Source: Cristatella mucedo
Taxonomy: Eukaryota > Bryozoa > Phylactolaemata > Cristatellidae
Direction of reading: 5' to 3'
Assembly (NCBI GenBank): GCA_009760855.2
Contig: WPIO01000022.1
Coordinates: 1,415,001-1,479,000, forward strand
Length of the DNA stretch: 64,000 nt
Shown here: positions 25,301-35,087 of the stretch, piece after piece
How positions within the stretch are numbered: the first letter of the stretch is position 1
Layout of the letters: each line of letters opens with the position of its first letter
Made by a program: the position numbers and the translations under genes
Notes under the pieces: model-generated
Told to the model about the DNA's origin: nothing
What the model saw: the letters and a program-made list of their open reading frames with translations, nothing else
Database searches by the model: none

Positions 25301-27125
25301 AACCAGCGGTCGCTGGCGGTCGATGCGGTCCGCTCCTTAACAGAGTCGCAGCCCCAGCTGAGGGTCAATGCCCAGTACGGCACAACTCCAAAGAGGTACT
25401 AAGCGTGTACTAAGCCAGTTTTGAAGACTTGCAAGGCCTGCCGGTCGCTGTCTGCCGGTCGTTCCGACGAATAGCTACAGAGCACAAGGGCTACGAATTG
25501 CGCGTTACAGTGTGGCCTTTTGCATTGAGTCAGTGGCCCCGAACTGGAACATTTAGTGAAGCTTCGTAGCCCTAAAGAAGACATCGTAAAGATCTGAGCA
25601 TTCGAAGCATCGTAAAGATCTGAGACGCCTGGGAGGAACCTCGTGGTAGCGAACCTCGCTATCTAGTTAGGAGGGCACATATTATTCGCGACTTCCCTTT
25701 AGACCGCAAGGAGTGACTTGAATTGAGTTGGATGATCGCTGGACAAGATGCCAGTGACAATCCTCTTGCAAAGTAGATTCTCATATTTAAACTCCCTGTG
25801 CTCGCAGACAACTTTTACTGCCAATTTTATTCAAGCGTCTGCAGAATGCTCACACAATGTCCGCGCACGCTCACCGATAATAAAATTTATGTAATATAAT
25901 TTTAAAGTTACCAGTATGCTAGCTAAAATTCCGTCAATTAACGTGCTTTCAAAAGCGGCACAGAAAAATTATTGTTTTTCTGAATGCAGAGCAACCGGAT
26001 GCCATCTGTCGTTGGGCTTATAGCCGGCAAATAGTTTTCCAAGAGCGGAGAGCGGAGACTTATCCCGCAACCTCGAGCTCACTCCGGCTCATCGGTCTGC
26101 TGATTGCTCTGTCCGGGACTGCTCCACTTTCGGCACTCAATGCAGGGCCTTATTTCTCGGCTTCAAATATATGCACACTTACATGCGCGAGCCGAATCCC
26201 GGGGTACTGTGTGAGTCAATTTTTTATATTTCTTTGATTCTTAAATTAAAGTGTCAAGCCGCAGCCTTTATTACGCCTGCTGCGGTCGGCGACGAGACAG
26301 CATATCCAATGCACGACTTAAAGTTGGCGTCAAAAAGGTCCATGCAGGAGAGGCCGCGGTTGCTTCGGCCGCGCATTCGTTGGGGAAGTGGTCTTCTTAC
26401 GATGTCAGGCTATACATACTAACGTTCAGCCTGTCAGCATGTGACAACATCTTTTCGACAGCCCCAAAACAAGCACGAACGCTGTTCATATATATATATA
26501 TACGCGTTTAATGTGACGCCGTCCCATCACGATTCCATATGACATTCCTTATTTGGCTAGGTATGGAAGCCATCAGCTTCCGCGTTGTCTCTTCTGCTGT
26601 AGCGCGTACCAAAGAGCCTGAATTACTGCTGGCGTTGGCTGCTGTTGTTGGCAGAATACCTTCAGCTTCAGCTGCCAGTCGATATCGTCGCATTACCTAC
26701 TACGGGATCGTATCGGGCAACCGGCCGGGCCACCACATCAGCATCGAACGAGGATTCGTCAACAAAGTACTGTACTGAAGACTGCGTGTATCAAGTAAGT
26801 TAAATTTCAAAGCTCAAATATATACTCTGCTCGGTGGCCATTACCTTTAAGGTCAATGAAGATGATAGCCCTTAGCACACGGCGAGGCCAGAGACGCACT
26901 TTTTGAGGAATCTTTTAAATCGATGCTTTCGTGAATTCAATAGTATATTTGAGCCAAGCAAGTTCTCACCTTTGGTGACAGCTCTTTGATGACGCAGGAT
27001 GGCGGCTGGGAGGCGGCTAAGACCTCCCCCTCCCCCCCCCGATAGGTCTGGCTGGCTGACGGGGGCCACGGTCGGATGGTGCCAAATAAAGCATCGGCCA
27101 TTGAAGGAAGCAAGAGTGCGTTTGG
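25300..27125. other. Intergenic DNA, nothing recognised
   Basis: The composition is mixed, with a short (AT)n at 26490-26502 and a C run at 27031-27040. No coding similarity was found. Confidence 0.35.
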
Positions 27126-27127
27126 GT

Positions 27128-27302
27128 TTTAGCTCAGCGTATAACACGATCGAACTTTACGAACTAGGTCGTAGCTTCGAGCCCGCACCGGGCGATCTAT
27201 TACTGCCGCTGCAAGCCACCGGGTGAGCGGTCCCGCCGAGGTTCTTCCGTAGCTGAATAGCTGAGCCTTCTGGATTAGCCGAACCTTACTTTCACTTTCA
27301 CT
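27128..27302 (+). mobile_element. SINE-B-like copy (tRNA-derived)
   Basis: An A-box-like TTTTAGCTCAGCGTATAACA precedes a B-box-like GTCGTAGCTTCGAGCCCGCA. The 3' end, GCCTTCTGGATTAGCCGAAC followed by (TTTCAC)n, resembles the (TTTACC)n end of the copy at 37.9 kb. It is the most diverged member, so membership is tentative. Confidence 0.5.
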
Positions 27303-27342
27303 TTGCCGAGGATTTCCACCTTTGACCCCGCCCCCTGGAAGC

Positions 27343-27385
27343 CCGGCGGCTCCTGCCTGCCGGGCTGGCAGGCAGGAGCCGCCGG
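27343..27385. repeat. Perfect inverted repeat, 19-bp arms, 5-nt loop
   Basis: CCGGCGGCTCCTGCCTGCC at 27343-27361 pairs exactly with 27367-27385 around GGGCT. It would form a very stable GC-rich hairpin. It lacks a downstream T run and no gene supports a terminator role. Confidence 0.9.
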
Positions 27386-27589
27386 ACACAGGAGACGCTA
27401 TGCAGGTTAGCTGGGCGGCCGGTAAAAATAATAACAGTAAATATACACAGCGTCTCCAGATTTATGAATTTTTTCCTAGTCATTTTACATAATCGATCAA
27501 GGAAACGTGGTCGTCAAGTGGCTGGTCGTAACGTTCGCGATCTCAACATGCATATTATGGTTAGAAGTTACATGCACATTGTCAACAGG

Positions 27590-28570
27590 TAAATATGAAT
27601 GAGGCGATCTACAATAAAATGACCTTTAAGTCGATAAGCTGCTCGATTGGGAGGAAGTGCATGTCGGCGAGAAGTGGTGTGATGTGGCAACTGCGGCACT
27701 CACGACAGACAAACCTGGGTGCAAAACTTTGCATCCAGGTTTGTCTGCGCCTTATTGCACAATATGGTAGATCAGAAAGAGTGAATTGCAGAAGTCGAGG
27801 CGGCGTGTTACAAATGCATGGACCAACTTGGATGTAGGATCCCTGTCTAAGCAAACCCGAATATTAGCAATGTTATGCGGCTGAACGTAAGAAGACTTGC
27901 CAGTGGAGCAAATTTGGACGTCTCAAGTGGTAGTTCACTGTGGAACAGGACACCTAGATTGTGTGGAGATTCAACTAGAGATATGCTTGCGGAGCCGATT
28001 TTGAGCGCTAGGTGTACAGATTTTCAAATCACATTGGGTTTTCCCATAATTAGTACGTTGGATTCATCTTCATTCACTTTGAGAAAGGTTTCAGACATCC
28101 ATATGTGGATGTCCGCGATATATGCACCAAGAAAGTTGAGAGAATGCGACCTGCCGGAAGGATGGAAGGGATCACAGCGTAAGGAGCAGCTGGGTGTAGT
28201 TTTCATAGAACTTGAAGCCTTACTTGTGCTTAGCGATCACGTTGGCAAGAAGGAGAATATAAACTGTGAAAATAAGTAGACCAAGCACAGAGCCCTGAGG
28301 TACCCCGTTCTTAAGTGGTTTCTCGGATGACCGTTGTCCGTTCGCATCCTTAGTCTGGACTCTCCTACTGAGATAGGACTAAACCATTGCAGTTGCAGGG
28401 CCAGCAATGCCCCGGCGAGATGAGAGGCGCCCGAGATCGCACCTAGGAGATCCGCAGTATCAAACGAAAGATCGAGAAAGACCAGCAGAGAGACTTTACC
28501 TAAGTCGTCTGCATTCCTTAGACGTTCAATCTTCTGCGCCAGTCCTGAATGTGGCTCGCTAGAGCAAGAT
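27590..28570 (-). mobile_element. LINE-A copy: reverse transcriptase remnant
   Basis: Read on the minus strand, parts of the LINE-A reverse transcriptase appear from the finger block (KVSLLVFLDLSF, about 28490) through GAYIADIHIWMSETFLKVNE (about 28110) to NLVHAFVTRRLDFCNS (about 27810) and the CREC-HITPLLAD segment (about 27680). Many shifts and stops break it. A 19-bp near-palindrome at 27715-27755 is peculiar to this copy. Confidence 0.8.
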
Positions 28571-29129
28571 CCAAATTCTTTTTTTTTTTTAGGAGCTCAC
28601 GAGACGCCTCGCCTTTGGTGCCACGCCTTCTTTCGCCGCACAGGCTCATGGTCGGCATACTGATGAAGCCTGAAACCTATTTTTCATTTCTAAGATGGCC
28701 ATAATATTTCTGAATGTGCTAAAGAGGCAATTCTTGTTAGATGCAGGTTGGTTTAAACGAGCTGGCCTAGGGGCTTCGACGCTCAGCCACGGGCTTAGAA
28801 AGGAAGAAATGAAGATGTTCTCAGAAATGAGAGCTCAGATTTTATTACAGACAAGTAAGTCTAAGGAGGCGTCTGGGCGGCGAGCCTTCGGCATGGATTT
28901 CATGGAGCTCCCCTATTTCGTAGGGCAGTCATTCGAGGGGATTGACGGAGCAACCACGGACGGCGGCATACCGACAGCACTCAGCTTCAGTTTCTTACCG
29001 AGGGCGAGTTCGATCAAGTATTTCTTAATGCTAGTTGCAGTGCGTAAGCCAGGCAGGAGCCTTCAAAGTGCAGTGCTAAGCTCCCCAAATTTTATGTCGG
29101 CTTTCGCGAAATGTCTGCTCAAGAGCTGC

Positions 29130-29415
29130 TGGACATCAACACACCGATTTAGGACAGCATTTAGTGGATCCCTGTGATTCGTCCTTGATGTGCTTATGCG
29201 TGCTGACACTGTGCATGCTGCCACTAACCACATTTGCATGCTGACCCTGTGCATGTCACCCCTAACCATATTATTCATTTCGTTTGTTTTTCAAGCATGA
29301 TTTTACTTACCATTCAAGTGCATTTCACTTTATAGCAAATGTAAAGCGCCTAAAGAGAGAGATTAAGTTCTCTGAGGGCGCTTTATCAAGTGTTTTATTA
29401 TTATTATTATTATTA
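29130..29415 (+). mobile_element. LINE-A 3' end with stem-loop and (ATT)n
   Basis: THRFRTAFSGSL and a stop end the ORF at about 29177. Then comes the untranslated region (TGCTTATGCGTGCTGACACT...), the stem-loop GTAAAGCGCCTAAAGAGAGA / TTAAGTTCTCTGAGGGCGCT, TTATCAAGTG and (ATT)n ending at 29415. It is severely 5'-truncated. Confidence 0.9.
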
Positions 29416-29749
29416 ACTGCGTTCGATGAGCGGTTCATGCGTACAAACGTCAATCGCCGCATTGGTGACCTGAATATCGAGATAGCAATGCCCCTGTTTG
29501 GCTTAGACTGTGTGACGTTGCTCGCTCGGGGCGAACTCAAGTTGAGCCTAAAGCTATACATGGCAATCATTAGGAAGAAGCTTCTATGCTGACCATCAAA
29601 AGGGGACGAGCAAGCTAGCTACACAACTGAGAAGTTACGTGGTTTTTAGAGAACTTCAGCTTTTGTGTTGGCCTATAAGTTGTCATGTAGGAGGGTTAGC
29701 CCGGCAGTTCGAGTTAAGAGATAGAACGAGAAGTAAGTGAGTTTGAGAC

Positions 29750-29773
29750 TGAACGAGAGAGAGAGAGAGAGAG

Positions 29774-29830
<57 letters not shown>

Positions 29831-29893
29831 GAGGGAGGGAGGGAGAGAAAGTATACGTGTCTATGTGTGTGTCTCTGTGTGTGTGTGTGTGTG

Positions 29894-29950
<57 letters not shown>

Positions 29951-29963
29951 CGCGTGTGTGTAG
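29750..29963. repeat. Compound microsatellite (GA)n then (TG)n
   Basis: GA units from 29754 to 29826 with a few interruptions, then TG units from about 29864 to 29942, ending in CG and TG steps. The simple dipeptide frames across it are artefacts. Confidence 0.96.
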
Positions 29964-30269
29964 CCAAATCGAAAATGCGCTAAGAGCTTATAAAATACTG
30001 TTTCAAAGAGTTCGTTTTAAAAGATGACTTTGCCACATCGGCGGCCAGCGTGTTACTTCCACCTTGAGCCTCGAGCTTTTTCCGCGTAGGAGGCTTTCGC
30101 TGATGCCCTGCTAGCTCAGCGGGTCTGCACTTTTTAAATTTCATTTTCATTTCAATGTACTGTACCGGCAAATCATGCACGGAGACACTACGTGACTGTT
30201 TCCAATAATCGACGGTTCGTGTCTTCGATGGATTTTGTCGACGACGCTTTATTGCTGGACGACTCAGAA

Positions 30270-30400
30270 GTAGCTATGTATGTAATGTATCTCCGTCTGT
30301 AACTTCACAATGTCATAAAGACCATGTGGGTGTTTCGCAGGAGAGTTTTGTATAGCGCACTCACAGCCTAAGCGGCTTTCGGTACGCACTCAGCTAGGCA
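30270..30400 (-). mobile_element. LINE-B 3' tail fragment
   Basis: Plus-strand ATGTAATGTATCTCCGTCTG, then CATAAAGACCATGTGGGTGT and GCACTCACAGCCTAAGCGGC, matches the complement of the LINE-B tail seen at 1441 and 14.4 kb. Only the last 130 bp are present. Confidence 0.82.
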
Positions 30401-30789
30401 ACCGCGATGACCCACACTAACCCACGTTCACTTAGTGGCCACGGGTTGCATGCCTATTTTTAATTCAGCCACTGTTGCGGACTACGGAAATTTGCGTGCG
30501 GGACTCGGCGTTGTCCGGACGCCACGCCAATGTAGAGAAAAATCCGCAGTCGGTCCTTTTACCAATCAACCTTGCTCCAATCAGGCATTCAGCTGGCAGC
30601 CCTTTTGTTCACGACAAATTCTGCGCGTCTGAAGGTTCGAACACTAACGGTAGGTTGTCATATTGACTATCTAACGCACACGGGAGACTTCCAAGATTCT
30701 GAGCGTTTTTAGCCAGCGGTAGGCCTTGACCCCGGTTTCCGGTCGCCTCGTCCGGACGCTTCGCGCACCTGGTTACCGGGCAAATAATC
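30401..30789 (+). promoter_or_regulatory. Probable promoter/5' UTR region of PRXL2C
   Basis: This 390-bp stretch between the LINE-B tail and the PRXL2C start codon has moderate GC content. No TATA box or recognisable factor site stands out, so the role is inferred from position alone. Confidence 0.35.
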
Positions 30790-33700
30790 ATGGCGGCCAC
30801 CGCTAAGGTAGAGGTTTGTGAAATCTCCCGAGGTGAGTCGGCTGAAGTACGAGCTAACTTTAACGATCTAAGGAACTACGAAGTTCAAGACGAGTATGGA
30901 ACGAAAGCGAAGTTTGGAGAACTGTTTTCTTGTAAGAAGACGATCGTGATTCTCATTAGGGTAGGTCGCCTAATCCTACCGGCCGGCCGTCTATATCTTG
31001 GCGAAGCCGTCGTCTCGAGTCGCTGTCACTGCTCAAATGGTTACAGCTAGATTTGAGAAACACTAGAATTGAGAAAGCTATTTTCTTTTACAGCACTTGC
31101 TGTGCTTCACCGCAAAGGAGTACGTGGACGGTAAGTGTCGCAATTAGTCGCAGCAGTAAGTGTACACAGAGCTGCGGGTAATGTATCTATACCTGTACCT
31201 GCTGCCACCGAGTGAGGCATCCATCCGAGTACGATTATCCTGCTGATCCGCAGCCAAAATATTTTGCTTTGACCAGATTGACTAGAGGCTGAAATTTACG
31301 GCTATCGTGACAGATTTAGCTACAATTCCTAAGACGTGTCTGGATGAAGCCGCAGTCAACCTCGTGCTAGTTGGATGTGCGCCAACTAAGTTCATGAGAG
31401 TAAGTAAACCATGATTTGTGTTAAGCCCGATTTATTTTCTTAATTTTTTGTACTTTCATGTCTACATTAATAATACAGCATACAATTAGGCGCCGCTAGT
31501 AGTAAAACCCAATCCTTACCTTTCGAGTTCTGCTAATAGAACTGGCGCACAAGTACTTCTAAAGTAGACAAGAAAGCAGACTTGCATGCTTTCGTTTTTA
31601 ATTTATTTAACCGGAAAAAATGCTCGAGACGCTTAAGTGTGCATTATTGATCTTCGCTATTGTCACAGTTGCAGAGTTTATTTTTTTTATCAACTGAGCC
31701 TTGATCAAGTATGTCTCTTTGTTGAAAGCAATTTCGAAAAGATACTGGATACAGCTACGCCTTTTACACGGATCCAGAGCGGGGACTCTACAAACTTCTC
31801 GGATGCCACGCAAAGACTACCATAGGGAGACTAACCAGTAAGTTGCAATTCCATGTGCTTCGCAACGCGAATTGAACCAGGCGGTCACGTTCGAGTGGCT
31901 TTGAACTGATGACCATTCGCCGAGCTGAGTGCCGACAAGAAGCTAGCGATCCGCCCGACCGAGTGGCAAGCGCTGAGCCGCGTCCTTCCGCCGCACAGAC
32001 GCAGCTCCGGGCAGCTCGGTCGGGCACTCGCGCTGACTCGCGAGCGCGCCGGCGCGCGCGCCCGCGTCTGACGCTCGCGGAAACGATGACTAGTCTACCT
32101 TGCTCTTACAGCTGCCGTTCCACTAAATTCGGCGCGCACGCTATTCCTTAACTAAAAATTGACCAGTGATCTGAGTTCGTTTAGATGATAGGAGCACGTT
32201 TGAGAATGGTACGACGATTTAAGGACAGCTGGCTGGCGAGCACCGTCGGCGCGGCGCATGCGTTCTGCAGACTCACAGTTCCAAAGTGGCTACGTGGGTT
32301 GACCGGGCCGGCAAGATGTGCATGCGAATCAGCTGCTGTTTTAGCTGAAGCCGAAGGCTCGAAGCTCAGCCGCAATCGATGGCGATCCACATTGTAGGCA
32401 GCAAGCACGTCAAGTCGGGGCCCATCAGTGGCGTACTGACGAGTACGTGGAGAGCTCTCACCTTTCCTGGAGAGTGGCAAGGAGACCTGGACCAGCTCGG
32501 GGCATCGCTCGTCATTGGGCCAGGTGAGCGATGGACGGTGAATGAAAGGGTTTTCCTTTTTCAAAAGTACAGTAAGACCGGCGAAGGCCGCGGAACTGAA
32601 AACGTCGGAAAACAGTTTCGCGTCTCGAGCAAGTAGCCAACTGGCTGCCTCTGAGTTATGGATCAAGTGTTCTGCCCGATTGAGCTATCGAGAATACTCG
32701 CCGTGTTGAGCTCAACGCAGAGCTGTTTGTAGCCTCGGCCTCCAATTGTTGAGCACGTGCTCGAGCCTAATGCCGCTCTATTTCGCGAATGATGGCTGGC
32801 ACACGTTAAGACCTTCCAATTGTGGAGCCACCTTGCACCGCACACGCCTTAGTCGACGATTAGATACTAATAATGAAAATATTAAATTTTTCGTCGACCA
32901 TAATTTTAATAATAATAAGAAATTTGAGAGAGCACCCTAAGCAAAATAAATTAAGACGCCTTATGCAGCTGCTGGCGGGGTTGCTTGCCCAGGTGCCCTG
33001 GAAGACACTCGACAGTGAGCAAACGGTAGTTGGTTCCGAGTCGGCTTTAATGGTGGCTTTCCAGTGCCAATATTTAAGGATGGGTTGCTAGCGCGTACTT
33101 GAAGGCACCCTTCAAGGATCGAGGGGGGGGTTATTTACAGCCAATTCGGCCGGTTCGCTGGGTCCTCGCTGTATCTGGGGTGAAGGTCACGGTCAGTAGA
33201 GCATTAGCGGTATGCCATAATAAGCAAGGCAAGCTCGTTCGAGATGGAGTCGACACATGGGCATAAACTGGAGTTTCGTACACTATAGGCCAGGATGTTG
33301 TACGTAGCCACATCCTTGGCTGTACTGTGGTATGCCAGCAAGTAGATTGAAATGGTTGGTACTGCCTGAGACTTTTTCGTACAGGTACACACGACTTATC
33401 TGGCCATCGCACTTGTAATCCTTTATTGACTGCCCTACAGCTTCATTATTTCTCCAGGAATTACAATTCAAATTTTCTTAGGGGTCGAACCACATCAGGG
33501 CTGTCAGTGGAAGCAATAATTCATTCAAGAGATCACTTTGAAGGATACCCTGCAGCTTCCTGAATATGACACTTGATCTAATGAATAGCAAAATTGGTTC
33601 CGGCATTCTCATGTAAGACCAGCAGCAGATACTCTAGCTTCAGATTCAAAATTGTGCCTAGAGGCCTAAGGTCTGCATGCACCCTTGTTTGCCACAAGAT

Positions 33701-34039
33701 AGCAGATGCAAGGTCTTTGTGGATCCGTCTTTCGTGAGCATATACCTGCTTACACTCTGCCTGCTACTTGCCGATATTACCACCAATCATGTGGTAATAC
33801 TTTGTATACACCATGTGTAAAGTGCCTAGAAAGAGATTCAATTCTCCGAGGGCGCTATGCAGATGTACTATTATTATCATTACTATAAGGCCTGGCCCTT
33901 TCGTCCCGCAGGTGATGTCATTCACTTTTCCCACATTGACCAGAATGCCAGCGACCACGCACCAATCAACGAGCTCCTTCGGGCTGCGGGAGTCAAACCA
34001 GTCAACTTCGCAAAAGACCGGATCGTTTACGACGTCTGA
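30790..34039 (+). CDS. PRXL2C: Peroxiredoxin-like 2 family protein PRXL2C (AAED1), six exons
   Basis: PRXL2 proteins have a thioredoxin/AhpC-TSA-like fold and are thought to be redox-active; the exact role of PRXL2C is poorly known. Deduced exons: 30790-30960, 31094-31130, 31314-31399, 31729-31837, 32398-32523 and 33912-34039. All introns are GT-AG, and the phases join to 219 codons including TGA (218 aa; the human protein is about 226). Recognisable blocks are IVILIRHLLCFTAKEYVD, DLATIPKTCLDEAAVNLVLV, TGYSYAFYTDPERGLYKLLG, GVLTSTWRALTFPGEW, GASLVIGPGDVIHF and DHAPINELLRAAGVKPVNFA, in family order. The usual CxxC is CFTA, so the second cysteine is missing. The ATG at 30790 (ATCATGGCGG) starts MAATAKVEV. 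A LINE-A tail (33808-33889) lies 22 bp before exon 6. Confidence 0.9.
33120..33800. other. Intronic DNA of PRXL2C, nothing recognised
   Basis: Within the last intron, with several overlapping short minus-strand frames (33131-33471) and no recognisable similarity. A G run lies at 33123-33130. Confidence 0.4.
33808..33889 (+). mobile_element. LINE-A stem-loop tail only
   Basis: GTAAAGTGCCTAGAAAGAGA, TTCAATTCTCCGAGGGCGCT, then (ATT)n-like TACTATTATTATCATTACTA. It ends only about 20 bp before the acceptor of the last PRXL2C exon, so it may supply part of the polypyrimidine context. Confidence 0.85.
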
Positions 34040-34591
34040 CTGCAGCAGGCAATCTATCAGCGGGCCTCAGTTGCTACGAGGCGCAGCTTCGTAGTCCAGG
34101 TGGTACGGAGCTTTCCTCTTTTCAGCCGCTGGAACAGTGAATGGGAAGATACATGTCACATGACTATCCGGTACCGAGAGATTGTCATTTCTGCAAGAAC
34201 TTAGCTTAAGCCTGAACTCTGCCGGAGACATGTTCGTACCAAAAAATGTGCGGTCGCCGGCGAACTTACGCCAGCTATAGCCAAGAATCGATAGATGTAC
34301 GACCGATCTGTATCCAGCATGCATTGATTGACGCGACCGCTGTTTACAGGATAATTTAGCTTCGTCTGATCAGATGTTGAGCATAGTGCTTCGACCGAGT
34401 AGACGCCATATTGCATCGTATCCTTGGCATTGCCTGACCCTTACATTCCTCAAATTTTCTCACATTCCTAGCATTACAAATGCGATATCAGCGAATGCAA
34501 CCTTGCGCCGACTCTGCTTGTATGTGCTCTTTTAGGATGCCAGAGAGCGCTGACAGCGGTAGAAGCGAATTGCCAAAGTCAGTGCGACCAA

Positions 34592-34638
34592 AATAAATGT
34601 GAACAGTGTCGCATACAAACTGAACGTTTCACTTTATT
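34592..34638. promoter_or_regulatory. Opposed candidate polyadenylation signals
   Basis: AATAAA on the plus strand at 34592-34597 lies 553 bp after the PRXL2C stop. TTTATT at 34633-34638 is AATAAA on the minus strand, 450 bp after the phosphatase stop. The two would end convergent transcripts with almost no gap. Assignment rests on the hexamer and position only. Confidence 0.5.
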
Positions 34639-35087
34639 CAAAATGCGGTAAGAGGCCCAAGGTGTGCAGGGTCAGGCATTAAATCGTGGAAAAAAGAGTG
34701 CTGTACAGATTGCATTTGCTCGCATATGAAAATATCGATTACCAAAATCCGTAGAGCAGTGGATGAGCACGAGCGTCTTTCGCCAGTGACATGATACAGC
34801 CTAATCACTGTAAAATCATGGCCAGCCTCGGGGCTACCCTTTATGTCAAAATCTTTATAGTCTAATCAGGTGGCCTCCGGCTTCACTCGCAAATAAAATC
34901 AGTGCTAATGAGCCGGTTCTATACCAGAAGTGCGACGTGTAAATCGTCATCGTGCGAGTAAAACAAAAAGCATTACCGCTGAGATCAGCTAGCAGTTGTA
35001 TCCACTTGCCGTATGAAGCATTTTGATTCACGCCTCGGGTAAGCCCTATTCTACGCGATAAACATATACTTATTGTACAGCAGTGCA

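Noticed and set aside
27343-27385. Rho-independent terminator
   Set aside because: A strong hairpin, but with no T run, no upstream gene and a eukaryotic context.
28695-29177. 160-codon plus-strand frame as a host gene
   Set aside because: Its end is the LINE-A C-terminus. The upstream part has no recognisable similarity and may be chance or older transposon sequence.
30085-30180. tRNA-like CCTGCTAGCTCAGCGGG segment as another SINE
   Set aside because: The short self-complementary core and T-rich end resemble a SINE end, but no B box or shared body could be confirmed.
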